Assembly (NCBI RefSeq): GCF_004000215.1 | Contig: NZ_RBVY01000003.1 | Location: 478,970 to 542,969, forward strand | Length of the DNA: 64,000 nt | Reading direction: 5' to 3' | Source of the DNA: Nitratireductor alexandrii | GTDB lineage: Bacteria; Pseudomonadota; Alphaproteobacteria; Rhizobiales; Rhizobiaceae | Shown: positions 18,228 through 26,335 of the stretch, one piece after another | How positions within the stretch are numbered: position 1 is the first letter of the stretch | Layout of the letters: every line of letters starts with the position of its first letter | Translations under genes and position numbers: made by a program | The notes under the pieces: generated by a model | Databases searched by the model: none | What the model was told of the DNA's origin: nothing | What the model saw: only the letters and a program-made list of their open reading frames with translations

Positions 18228-19133
18228 ATGAAAAAATTGATCGCAGCCCTGCTTACCTCGGCCGCGCTTGCAGCGCCGGCGCTTGCCCAGGACCAGGTCA
18301 CCGAATTCCGCATCGGCATTCTCGGCGGTGAAAATGCCCAGGACCGCATGACGTCGAACGAATGCGTCCGTGCCTATGTCGAGGAACTCCTCGGCGTCGA
18401 GACCAAGCTGTTCACCCCGGCCGACTATGACGGCGTCATTCAGGGCCTGCTCGGCGGCACGATCGATATGGCCTGGCTCGGTGCGTCGGGCTACGCCAAG
18501 ACCTATCTGACCGACCCCGAGGCGGTCGAGCCGGTGCTGGTGAAGACCAATCTCGACGGTTCGTTCTCCTATCACTCCGTGGGTTTTGCGCGGAAGGATT
18601 CCGGCATCACCTCGCTCGCCGACATGAAGGGCAAGAAGTTCGGCTTCGGCGATCCGAACTCGACCTCCGGCTATCTGATCCCGTCGATCGAAATTCCCGA
18701 AGAGATCGGCGCGACGATGGAAGACGGCGTCTATTTCGACGAGGTGGTGTTCACGGGCGGTCATGAGCAGACGATCGTCGCGGTCGTCAACGGCGACGTC
18801 GATGCGGGCGTGACCTGGGCCGACGGCCAGGGCGCCTGGGAAGACGGCTACAATTCGGGCGCTTTGCGCAAGGCTGCCGATTCCGGCATCGTCGACATGA
18901 ACGACATCGTGGAAATCTGGAAGTCGAAGCCGATCCCGGAAGGCCCGATCGTGCTGCGCAAGGCCCTGCCGGCCGACGTCAAGGAGAAGGTGACGGCGTT
19001 CCTGAACGGCCTCCACGCCAAGGACGAACAATGCGCCTACAACATGGCTGCGGGCGAAACCGCCGGTTTCGAGCCCATCGGGCATGACGCCTACGAATCG
19101 ATCATCGCCGTGCGCCGCGCCAAGACAAATTGA
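18228..19133 (+). CDS. phnD: Phosphonate-binding periplasmic protein PhnD
   Basis: Periplasmic substrate-binding protein of the phosphonate importer. It has 301 residues with a Sec signal peptide (MKKLIAALLTSAALAAPALA). The mature part has the PhnD pattern: RIGILGGENAQDRM, DMAWLGASGYAKTYL, FGFGDPNSTSGYLIPS and GGHEQTIVAVVNGDVDAGVT. AAGGAG precedes the start. A strong terminator-like hairpin directly after the gene probably gives a shorter, more abundant phnCD transcript. Confidence 0.96.
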   Translation: MKKLIAALLTSAALAAPALAQDQVTEFRIGILGGENAQDRMTSNECVRAYVEELLGVETKLFTPADYDGVIQGLLGGTIDMAWLGASGYAKTYLTDPEAVEPVLVKTNLDGSFSYHSVGFARKDSGITSLADMKGKKFGFGDPNSTSGYLIPSIEIPEEIGATMEDGVYFDEVVFTGGHEQTIVAVVNGDVDAGVTWADGQGAWEDGYNSGALRKAADSGIVDMNDIVEIWKSKPIPEGPIVLRKALPADVKEKVTAFLNGLHAKDEQCAYNMAAGETAGFEPIGHDAYESIIAVRRAKTN

Positions 19134-19148
19134 TTATCCAAGGTTTGA

Positions 19149-19181
19149 GGACGGGCCCTGTCGGGGCCCGTCCGCTTTTTT
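19149..19181 (+). terminator. Intrinsic terminator/attenuator between phnD and phnE1
   Basis: A perfect 10-bp stem, GGACGGGCCC (19149-19158) with GGGCCCGTCC (19164-19173), a 5-base loop, and TTTTTT at 19176-19181. Since phnE1 follows 15 bases later on the same strand, partial termination here would raise binding protein over permease, a common tactic in ABC operons. Confidence 0.88.
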
Positions 19182-19195
19182 GAAAGATTGCAGTG

Positions 19196-20053
19196 ATGAC
19201 CGACATCGCGCTCCGCGGCGTTGACGGCCTCAAGGTGGACTATCTGGCGCTGGTGCGCCGCCGCCGCTTGTATTCCGCTCTTCTGCTCGTCTTATTCGTT
19301 GCGCTGATTGCCGGCGGCTTCGATCTCGCCGACAGCCGCAACGCCGGCGGCTTCTGGAGCGGCCTGTCGCAGATTTTCGACTTTCCCGTCGAACTGGTGC
19401 GGGAGGCGATAAACAAGGGCGCCGCGCTGCCGGGCAATCTGTGGCGTTACCTGCCGGCGATGATCGAGACGATCAACATCGCCGCGGTTTCGACCCTGCT
19501 TGGCGCTGTTCTGGCGGTTTTTCTTTCCCTGCTTTCGACACGCGGCCTGGCGCGCTGGCCGCGGCTCATGCCGCTGTTCCGGCGGGTGATGGACACGATG
19601 CGCGCCATTCCCGAAATCGTGATTGCCCTGGTGCTGATCTTCGTTCTGGGCGGCGGCCCGGTGCCGGCCATGATCGCCATCGCCTTCCACACCGCCGGCG
19701 CGCTCGGCAAGCTGTTTTCGGAAGTCAACGAGAACGCCGACCTCAAGCCGATCGAAGGCCTGTCGTCGGTCGGCGCGTCGTGGTTTCAGCGCATGTGGCT
19801 CGGTGTTCTGCCGCAGGTCATGCCCAACTATCTCTCCTATGCGCTGTTGCGGTTCGAGATAAACGTGCGTGCTTCCGCCATTCTCGGCTTCGTCGGCGCC
19901 GGCGGCATCGGCGCCGAGCTGCGCGTGGCGATATCCTGGGGCACCGGCCGCTACGACGCGGCCGCGGCGATCTTTCTGCTCCTGTTTCTGACCATCGTCG
20001 CCATCGACCAGCTCTCGAGCCATGTCCGCAACCGTCTCGTCGGGGGGCACTGA
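19196..20053 (+). CDS. phnE: Phosphonate ABC transporter permease PhnE (first)
   Basis: Inner-membrane permease, 285 residues with about six helices. The N-terminal segment holds RRRRLYSALLLVLFVALIAGG. The permease domain starts at YLPAMIETINIAAVSTLLGA and carries the EAA-type loop (LFSEVNENADLKPIEGLSSVGASWFQRM) that contacts PhnC. The ATG at 19196 was preferred to a GTG three bases earlier. It pairs with the second permease, whose start overlaps this stop, so the importer is probably a heterodimer in the membrane. Confidence 0.93.
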   Translation: MTDIALRGVDGLKVDYLALVRRRRLYSALLLVLFVALIAGGFDLADSRNAGGFWSGLSQIFDFPVELVREAINKGAALPGNLWRYLPAMIETINIAAVSTLLGAVLAVFLSLLSTRGLARWPRLMPLFRRVMDTMRAIPEIVIALVLIFVLGGGPVPAMIAIAFHTAGALGKLFSEVNENADLKPIEGLSSVGASWFQRMWLGVLPQVMPNYLSYALLRFEINVRASAILGFVGAGGIGAELRVAISWGTGRYDAAAAIFLLLFLTIVAIDQLSSHVRNRLVGGH

Positions 20054-21390
20054 TGACCACGCTGGATGCCGGTTTCGATCTGGCTGCCGCCAAGCGCGAC
20101 GCGGAGCGACGCGCCTTCCGCAAGCGCATGCTCACCTTCGGGATTCCCGCGGCGGTGCTCGCCTATCTCGTCTATGTCGCCATTGCCTTCGACATTGCCG
20201 GGCTGGCGGCGCGTGCGCGCATGGACAATGCCCGTATTCTGCTCGCCGACATGGTCAGTCACAAGGTCCACGTGACGCGCGACAATCGTTTCGACAAGAC
20301 GACGGTGGCCATCGAGGGCGAGAACAAGGGAACCTATGCCGACGATCAATGGCCGGCCTGGGTCGTGCGCGAGGGGGCGTCGACCGTCGTCGCGCTGGAA
20401 GCCGGCAATGTGGTCCGTTTCGACCCAGACGCGGTCCGCTTCGACATCCCGGATTACGGCGTTCTGGAGATCGTCCAGAACCGGACCGGCATCACGATGA
20501 CGATGCCTGCCGGCGCGACCCCCGAATGGATCAACGCCTCGTCCTCGCGCGTGACCGTCACGCGACCCGAGGGGCGCCTGACCGTCACCAAGACGCGGGC
20601 GGAAGTGTTCCGCTATTTCGGCGGCTGGGAGCTGTTCTTCTTCACCTTGGACAGCCCGTTTCACGGCAAGGACTGGGCACAACTCGCCGCGCTCGCCGTG
20701 TCCGGTGAGCGGGTGCGCGCGGGCGAATCGAACCTTGCCGCGATGGCGTCCGACGTCTGGAACAACGCGATGTGGCGCCACAAGGACGTCGCCTGGGCGA
20801 TTTTCGAGACCGTGCTGATGGCTTTTCTGGGCACGATGGGCGCGGCGATCCTGGCGGTACCGCTTGCCTTCGCCGCCGCGAAGAACTTTGCCCCCGCTTT
20901 TCCGGTTCGCTTCGGCATGCGGCGTGTTTTCGACTTTCTGCGAGGCGTCGACGGGTTGATCTGGACGATCATCCTGTCGCGCGCTTTCGGACCCGGACCG
21001 CTGACGGGATCGCTGGCGATCCTGTTTACCGATACCGGAACGTTCGGAAAGCTTTTCTCCGAGGCGCTCGAAAACGTGGACAGAAAGCAGATCGACGGCT
21101 TGCGCTCGACGGGCGCCAACGTGGTGCAACGCAACCGGTTTGGCGTCATCCCGCAGCTTGCCCCGGTGATCGTCAGCCAGGTGCTCTATTATCTAGAATC
21201 CAATATGCGCAGCGCCACGGTGATCGGGGCTATCGTTGGCGGCGGCATCGGATTGTTGTTGACCCAGGCGATCCAGACGCAGAAGGACTGGGAAGAGGTC
21301 ACCTATTATATCGTGCTCACCCTTATGATGGTTTCGGCAACCGACATGCTGTCGGGCTGGCTTCGCTCGAAGCTGATCGGGGGACGTTGA
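20053..21390 (+). CDS. phnE: Phosphonate ABC transporter permease PhnE (second, long form)
   Basis: The second permease has 445 residues, much longer than the usual 260-290. After a first helix (FGIPAAVLAYLVYVAIAFDI, about 30-50) comes an extra soluble region to about residue 230 (MVSHKVHVTRDNRFDKTTVA to YFGGWELFFFTLDSPFH). It has repeating beta-like Thr/Val-rich segments and should face the periplasm. The standard permease domain then follows, with the EAA-type loop KLFSEALENVDRKQIDGLRS. The long form is known in alphaproteobacterial phn operons, but the role of the insert is not. It may help dock PhnD. Translation is coupled to the first phnE by TGATG. Confidence 0.92.
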   Translation: MTTLDAGFDLAAAKRDAERRAFRKRMLTFGIPAAVLAYLVYVAIAFDIAGLAARARMDNARILLADMVSHKVHVTRDNRFDKTTVAIEGENKGTYADDQWPAWVVREGASTVVALEAGNVVRFDPDAVRFDIPDYGVLEIVQNRTGITMTMPAGATPEWINASSSRVTVTRPEGRLTVTKTRAEVFRYFGGWELFFFTLDSPFHGKDWAQLAALAVSGERVRAGESNLAAMASDVWNNAMWRHKDVAWAIFETVLMAFLGTMGAAILAVPLAFAAAKNFAPAFPVRFGMRRVFDFLRGVDGLIWTIILSRAFGPGPLTGSLAILFTDTGTFGKLFSEALENVDRKQIDGLRSTGANVVQRNRFGVIPQLAPVIVSQVLYYLESNMRSATVIGAIVGGGIGLLLTQAIQTQKDWEEVTYYIVLTLMMVSATDMLSGWLRSKLIGGR

Positions 21391-21643
21391 CGTATTTCCA
21401 GGCGAAGCCGGAACGCGGTGTCGGAGCCGATCCGCGATCCGGCGCCATGCAAAAGCGCCGCCGCGCCGCGGGCTCGTCCGGTTGTCGGCCGATGCATTCG
21501 CGCATCGACACTTGATCGCGTCCGACGCGGCGGGCTAGGGTTCCGGCCGACGGCGGCCGCGTTCCCGCGTCGCGGACAAACCGGCCCTTCGTCAAACTGT
21601 CACGCAAATCACCTATTGGATCGCGCCTGGCAAGGATTCATGC

Positions 21644-22351
21644 ATGCGTTACGCTGTTTATTTCACGCCGCCGCAGGACGCGGCGCTGACCCGCGCGGCG
21701 TCGTCCTGGCTCGGACGTGACGCCTTTTCCGGCGCGCCGGTCGCCCCGGCGCGTTCCGGCGCGCTGTCGGCGGCCGAACTTGCCTTTCACACCGCCTCGG
21801 CGCGGCGTTACGGTTTCCATGCAACGCTGAAGGCGCCGTTCGTGCTCGCTCCCGGCAAAACCGAGGCCGAACTTGTCGACGCCGCTGCCGCCTTTGCCGG
21901 CGAATGCGCGCCGGTGCGGTTGCCGCGTCTGGTCGCGCGCCAGCTCGACGGGTTCTTCGCCCTCGTGCCGGCCGAACGTCACCCGCCGCTCGACGCGCTG
22001 GCCGGCGCCGTCGTGCGCGCCTTCGAGCCGTTCCGCGCGCCCTTGGCCGACGGGGATATCGCCAGGCGCAATCCGGCCGCCATGACGCCGGCCCAGGTCA
22101 AGAACCTGCACCAGTGGGGATATCCCTATGTGTTCGAGGAATTTCGCTTCCACATGACGCTGACCGGCCGGGCCACGGGACGCGAGGCCGAGCGCCTGGC
22201 ATCGGCGATCGACGACCATTTTGCGCCGTTTTTGTCCGCGCCCCTCGAAATCGCCTCGATTGCGCTGTTTGTCGAGCCCGAGCCCGGCGCGCCCTTCACC
22301 GTGCGCGCCTTCCACCCCATAGGCCGCCACGACCAAAGAAAGACCGCCTGA
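21644..22351 (+). CDS. DUF1045 phosphonate-operon protein, 2H phosphoesterase family
   Basis: The 235-residue protein belongs to the DUF1045 family seen in phn operons. Both catalytic H-x-T motifs of the 2H phosphoesterase superfamily are present: HAT at H59 (FHATLKAPF) and HMT at H170 (FHMTLTGR), about 110 residues apart as expected. These enzymes open cyclic phosphodiesters. The C-P lyase pathway makes a ribose 1,2-cyclic phosphate that PhnP normally opens, and no phnP is present in this window. A PhnP-like step is therefore a good guess but unproven from sequence. It starts 253 bases after phnE2 and abuts phnM with a 1-base gap. Confidence 0.85.
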   Translation: MRYAVYFTPPQDAALTRAASSWLGRDAFSGAPVAPARSGALSAAELAFHTASARRYGFHATLKAPFVLAPGKTEAELVDAAAAFAGECAPVRLPRLVARQLDGFFALVPAERHPPLDALAGAVVRAFEPFRAPLADGDIARRNPAAMTPAQVKNLHQWGYPYVFEEFRFHMTLTGRATGREAERLASAIDDHFAPFLSAPLEIASIALFVEPEPGAPFTVRAFHPIGRHDQRKTA

Positions 22352-22352
22352 G

Positions 22353-23492
22353 ATGAGTGCCGAAACCATTCTGTCCAATGCCCGCATCGTTCTGGCCGAC
22401 GAGATCGTCCACGGCGCAGTGGCGATTCGCGACGGCAAGATCGCCGACATCCGCACCGGCGGCACGGCGCACGGCGAGGATTTCGGCGGCGACTATCTCA
22501 TCCCCGGGCTGGTCGAGCTGCACACCGACCATCTCGAGGGCCACTACGCGCCGCGGCCGAAAGTGCGCTGGAACCCGCTCGCCGCCGTGCTGGCGCACGA
22601 CGCCCAGGTCGCGACCTCGGGCATCACCACGGTCTTCGACGCGTTGCGGATCGGGCTCGACGAGGATTCCGACATCGCCGCCAAGGACATGCGCAAGCTG
22701 GCCGACGCGATCGAGGACGGCGTGCGCGGCGACCGGCTGCGCGCCGACCATTTCATTCATCTGCGCTGCGAGGTCTCCTCGGACGATTGCGTCGACAGTT
22801 TCGGTCTTTATGACGGCGACGACCGCGTGCGGCTGGTGTCGCTGATGGACCACGCGCCGGGCCAGCGCCAGTTCGTCGACCTGGAGACCTATGCCAATTA
22901 TTACAAACGCAAGCTCAATCTGTCCGATGAGGCGTTCCGCGAATTCTGCGAGAAACGCATGGAGCAGTCGCAGCGCAATTCGCGCCGTCAGCGCGAGGCG
23001 ATCGCCGCCGCCTGCCGCGACCGCGGCATCGTGCTTGCCAGCCACGACGACGCCACCGAGGCCCATGTCGGCGAGGCCGTCGAGCAGGGCATCCGCGTCG
23101 CCGAGTTTCCGACCACGATGACGGCGGCCGCTGCGTCGAAAAAGGCCGGAATGGGTGTGTTGATGGGCGCGCCCAACGTCGTGCGCGGCGGCTCGCATTC
23201 GGGCAACGTATCGGCGCGCCAGTTGGCCGAGAACGACTGCCTCGACATCCTGTCGTCCGATTACATCCCGTTCAGCCTGATCCAGTCGGCCTTTTTCCTC
23301 GGCGAGGTCGTCGACGGCATCTCGCTGCCGCGCGCCGTCGCCATGGTGTCGAAAAATCCGGCCGATGCCACCGGTCTGACCGACCGCGGCGAGATCGCCG
23401 TCGGCAAACGCGCCGATCTGGTGCGCGTGCGCGTCGACGAGCACATTCCCGTCGTCCGCTCGGTGTGGCGCGAAGGCCGCCGCGTGGCATGA
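22353..23492 (+). CDS. phnM: Alpha-D-ribose 1-methylphosphonate 5-triphosphate diphosphatase PhnM
   Basis: Amidohydrolase-fold enzyme that removes pyrophosphate from the triphosphate intermediate of the C-P lyase pathway. It has 379 residues. The first metal motif is atypical for amidohydrolases, as usual in PhnM (GLVELHTDHLEGHYAPRP). Later ligands lie in FIHLRCEV, LASHDDATEAHV and LSSDYIPFSL. Typical text: ITTVFDALRIGLDEDS and MGAPNVVRGGSHSGNVSA. Complete; its last codon overlaps the phnN start (ATGA). Confidence 0.96.
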   Translation: MSAETILSNARIVLADEIVHGAVAIRDGKIADIRTGGTAHGEDFGGDYLIPGLVELHTDHLEGHYAPRPKVRWNPLAAVLAHDAQVATSGITTVFDALRIGLDEDSDIAAKDMRKLADAIEDGVRGDRLRADHFIHLRCEVSSDDCVDSFGLYDGDDRVRLVSLMDHAPGQRQFVDLETYANYYKRKLNLSDEAFREFCEKRMEQSQRNSRRQREAIAAACRDRGIVLASHDDATEAHVGEAVEQGIRVAEFPTTMTAAAASKKAGMGVLMGAPNVVRGGSHSGNVSARQLAENDCLDILSSDYIPFSLIQSAFFLGEVVDGISLPRAVAMVSKNPADATGLTDRGEIAVGKRADLVRVRVDEHIPVVRSVWREGRRVA

Positions 23493-24121
23493 CCGACGCC
23501 TCTACAGTACTTCGTGCACGTCCCGATCCGCGCGCGCGCCAGGGTGCCTTCGTTGCCGTGGTCGGACCCAGCGGCGCCGGCAAGGACACGCTGATGTCTT
23601 ATGCGCGCGGCCGTTTGTCCGGCGAGGACGGGCATGCGGTCCATTTCGTGCGCCGGGTGATCACCCGCGCGCCGGACGGCGGCACGGAGGACCACGACGT
23701 TCTGTCCGTAGAGGCCTTTGTGGAGGCCGAGGCCAACGGCGCCTTCGCCCTGTCCTGGAGCGCCCATGGCCTGCATTACGGCCTGCCGGCCGTCGTCGAC
23801 GACAAGATCGCCGCCGGCGCCACGGTCGTCGCCAATCTGTCGCGCACCGCGATTCCGGCGCTCAGGGCGCGTTATCGCAACGTCAGCGTCGTTTTCGTCA
23901 CCGCCGCGCCCGCGACCCGCGCCGCCAGGCTCGCCGCGCGGGGCCGCGAGACGCAGGAAGAAATCCTGGCGCGTCTGGCCCGCGCGGCGGCCGGCGAGGA
24001 CGAAATCCCCGCGCCGGTGACCGTCATTCAAAACGACGACACGCTCGAGGCCGGCGGCGCGGCGCTTATGGCGGCGATCCGCATGGCCGGCGAGCTGGCG
24101 CGCGCGCCGCTGGATTTGTAG
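23489..24121 (+). CDS. phnN: Ribose 1,5-bisphosphokinase PhnN
   Basis: Kinase that turns ribose 1,5-bisphosphate into PRPP, closing the C-P lyase route to nucleotide metabolism. It has 210 residues with a guanylate kinase-like fold: P-loop GPSGAGKDTLMSY, the acceptor region RVITRAPDGGTEDHDVLS, and SWSAHGLHYGLP. The start at 23489 overlaps the phnM stop; a TTG/GTG-type start 24 bases earlier seems unlikely. It is the last gene of the operon. The next gene converges on it from the minus strand 43 bases away, without an obvious terminator. Confidence 0.94.
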   Translation: MTDASTVLRARPDPRARQGAFVAVVGPSGAGKDTLMSYARGRLSGEDGHAVHFVRRVITRAPDGGTEDHDVLSVEAFVEAEANGAFALSWSAHGLHYGLPAVVDDKIAAGATVVANLSRTAIPALRARYRNVSVVFVTAAPATRAARLAARGRETQEEILARLARAAAGEDEIPAPVTVIQNDDTLEAGGAALMAAIRMAGELARAPLDL

Positions 24122-24164
24122 CCGCCATTTGCGGTCGCGCGGCGGCGCCGGCCTTTGCGAAAAC

Positions 24165-25259
24165 TCAGCCGTCGAGACGAAGGACGTGATTGTCCCAGAC
24201 GAGATCGGCATGTTCCGGCTTGCCGTTTGCCGGGCGGATGGCGCCGGTGCCGGTGGTGGCGAAAAACCCGTCCGCCTGCGCGGCGAGCCCGCACACTTCC
24301 TCGAGGCGCTGTCGCCTCACGAGCCGGCCGCTGGCGGCATCGAATGTCGCCAGTAGATTGCCACGTGGCGAGGTGACGGCGACGCTGTCGGCGGTCGGGT
24401 TGCAGGCGACCGAGCCGACATAATTGCCGAACCCCGCCCAGGACTCGCCCGGCAGATCGAGCAGCCTGATCGCATCGCCCGGCCTGGCGAGGCCGACCAG
24501 CGGCGGCACGTCGCCGCGCGGGCCCTCATACTGGCAGCCGAACCAGCACCGCCCGCTACCGTCGACCGCCATGTGGCGGATTGAAAGCTGGTACAGATCT
24601 GCGGCAAGGCGATGGGTTTCGACCAGCGTGCCGTGAAGCCGGTCGAGGAAGACCAGCGAAGGCCGCATGGTCGCCAGATTGAGCTTGGCGCGGCCGAAAT
24701 CGGGATGGGTCTCGATGCCGCCATTGGCGACCGCCAGCGTGCGCCCGTCCGGCATCAGGAGCAGTTCGTGCGGATCCATGCCGTGCGTGTCGAATTCGCC
24801 GACGCGACGGAAGCCGTCGGTCGCATCGTAGACGCCGATCAGACCGCGCGCGGCCTCGAAATCGTTCTCGGTCGCGTAAAGAAGCCTTCCGTCCGGGGAA
24901 AAGACGCCATGGCCGAAAAAATGTCGCCCGGGTGCGGCCTGGAGGGTCACCGGTTCGGCGCGGCGGTCGAGGTCGAACACGACGGCGAAGTACCCCGGCC
25001 GCCGCGCGAAGGCGACCGCGCGCCGCGCCGCCCCGTCGCAGGCGATGTCGTGGCCGCGATCGGGCAAGGCGATGCGCGCGTGAATCGCGCCGTCGCCGCT
25101 GATGAGCGCGATCCCGAACCGGCCGTCGCGGTCCTTGTAGGCCGCCGCGAAGGCGGTCTTTCGGCCTGGCCTGGCAAGCGCACGCGGCGCGCCGATCCAG
25201 GCCAGGAGCCCGGTGCCGGCCGCCGCCAGCAGGGCGCGGCGGTTGAGCAGGGCCGCCAT
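24165..25259 (-). CDS. DUF1513 beta-propeller protein of the iron operon
   Basis: The 364-residue protein starts with a Tat/Sec-like leader (MAALLNRRALLAAAGTGLLA). It has repeats of WD/propeller type (HGVFSPDGRLLYATENDFEA, GMDPHELLLMPDGRTLAVAN, GNYVGSVACNPTADSVAVTS) and belongs to DUF1513 (COG3490). Such genes travel with the imelysin and di-heme oxidoreductase genes upstream, and the start here overlaps the stop of the second imelysin (ATGA). It is thought to be part of a periplasmic iron-handling system, but no reaction is known. An upstream extension of the frame was rejected because of the leader peptide and the overlap. Confidence 0.88.
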   Translation of the reverse strand: MAALLNRRALLAAAGTGLLAWIGAPRALARPGRKTAFAAAYKDRDGRFGIALISGDGAIHARIALPDRGHDIACDGAARRAVAFARRPGYFAVVFDLDRRAEPVTLQAAPGRHFFGHGVFSPDGRLLYATENDFEAARGLIGVYDATDGFRRVGEFDTHGMDPHELLLMPDGRTLAVANGGIETHPDFGRAKLNLATMRPSLVFLDRLHGTLVETHRLAADLYQLSIRHMAVDGSGRCWFGCQYEGPRGDVPPLVGLARPGDAIRLLDLPGESWAGFGNYVGSVACNPTADSVAVTSPRGNLLATFDAASGRLVRRQRLEEVCGLAAQADGFFATTGTGAIRPANGKPEHADLVWDNHVLRLDG

Positions 25260-26335
25260 CAGTCGCCGTCGAGCGAGGAAAACCCGGCCGTCAGCCCGTA
25301 GGCGGCGGCCAGATGCTCGCCAACGAGTTGCGACAGGCTGGAGGAAACGACGCGCACGAAGGCGAGCTTCTCGCGGGCTTGCGGGTCGGCCAGCGTATCG
25401 GCGATGCGCGCCGGCAGGACCGAGAGGGCGTCGTCGGCCTGCGCGAACTCGAACCGGATCGAGGCGGCGATCCAGCGATCCTCTTCCGCCAGATGATCGG
25501 CGAACCCGGCCTTGTCGAACAGATCTCGAAGCCCGTCGAGATTGGCCTTGACGGTCGCGACCGTCAGCCCGGCGCGCCACAGCAGTGCCCGCTTCGGCCG
25601 ATCCTTTTCGGGCGTCTCGCCCAAAAACCCGTTCAGGCGCACCGCGCGCAGCTGTTCCAGGCCGTGGATCAGAATGTCGGTGACCTCGCCCAGCGCCTCG
25701 TCCTGGTCGCGAAACAGCGCGTTGTCGGGCCCGGGTCGGGCGAGTTGGCCGGCAATGCCGTCATCGCCGGCCCAGGCGGCAGCGATCCGGGCGGCGATTT
25801 TTGCCAGGTTCGTGCCGATCGCCGCGCCGTAGCGGCAGCGAAACGCGTCGGCCTCGGCAAGCGTTGCGGCGCCGGTTCCGAAAAGCACGTACTCGAGCGC
25901 GCCGAGCCCCTGCACGGCCACGCTCTTTTGCGCCAGCGTGGCGGTGTCGGTCGCCGTGTCGTCTTCGGTCGCCAGGATCGCCTGAACCTGTTTGAGGCCG
26001 ATACCGCGCCGGTCGGGCCAGAACAGGATGCGCTCCAGGCGGTTTTGCGCCCGCACCGGACCGAAGCCGACGATTTCGATCGATGCCCAGGCGAGCGCGG
26101 TGTCGCGAAAGGCCGCGCGCGCCGTTTCCAGTTGCGCCGGACCGGGGGCCTCGCACAACGCGCGCACGTCTTTTTCCAGCGTTTCGGCCGCCGCCCGGAA
26201 GCGCGCGTAGCCCGGACGGATCACCGCGTCGATCGCCGCGCGGGTGATCGCGGCCGCCGGTGCGGGCTCGGCGTGGCCGCTGGCCGGCAGGGACAAGCCG
26301 AGACAGAGCGCGAGGGCGAGAAGGCGCATCATCAC
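25259..26335 (-). CDS. Imelysin-like periplasmic protein (second of two)
   Basis: The 358-residue exported protein starts MMMRLLALALCLGLSLPASG and has an imelysin fold (COG3489 type). Segments such as FRDTALAWASIEIVGFGPVR, RILFWPDRRGIG and GLGALEYVLFG mark the family. In the usual GxHxxE motif the histidine is replaced: the site reads GLGALE, whereas the first imelysin of the operon reads GYHAIE. It may therefore bind metal differently or be a partner subunit. It is translationally overlapped with the di-heme oxidoreductase gene before it and the DUF1513 gene after it. Confidence 0.88.
   Translation of the reverse strand: MMMRLLALALCLGLSLPASGHAEPAPAAAITRAAIDAVIRPGYARFRAAAETLEKDVRALCEAPGPAQLETARAAFRDTALAWASIEIVGFGPVRAQNRLERILFWPDRRGIGLKQVQAILATEDDTATDTATLAQKSVAVQGLGALEYVLFGTGAATLAEADAFRCRYGAAIGTNLAKIAARIAAAWAGDDGIAGQLARPGPDNALFRDQDEALGEVTDILIHGLEQLRAVRLNGFLGETPEKDRPKRALLWRAGLTVATVKANLDGLRDLFDKAGFADHLAEEDRWIAASIRFEFAQADDALSVLPARIADTLADPQAREKLAFVRVVSSSLSQLVGEHLAAAYGLTAGFSSLDGD

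Noticed and set aside
21590-21643. A third PHO box before the DUF1045 gene
   Set aside because: CTGTCAC near 21598 is followed at the right distance by a poor half-site (ATCACCT, about 3 of 7), so I do not call it.
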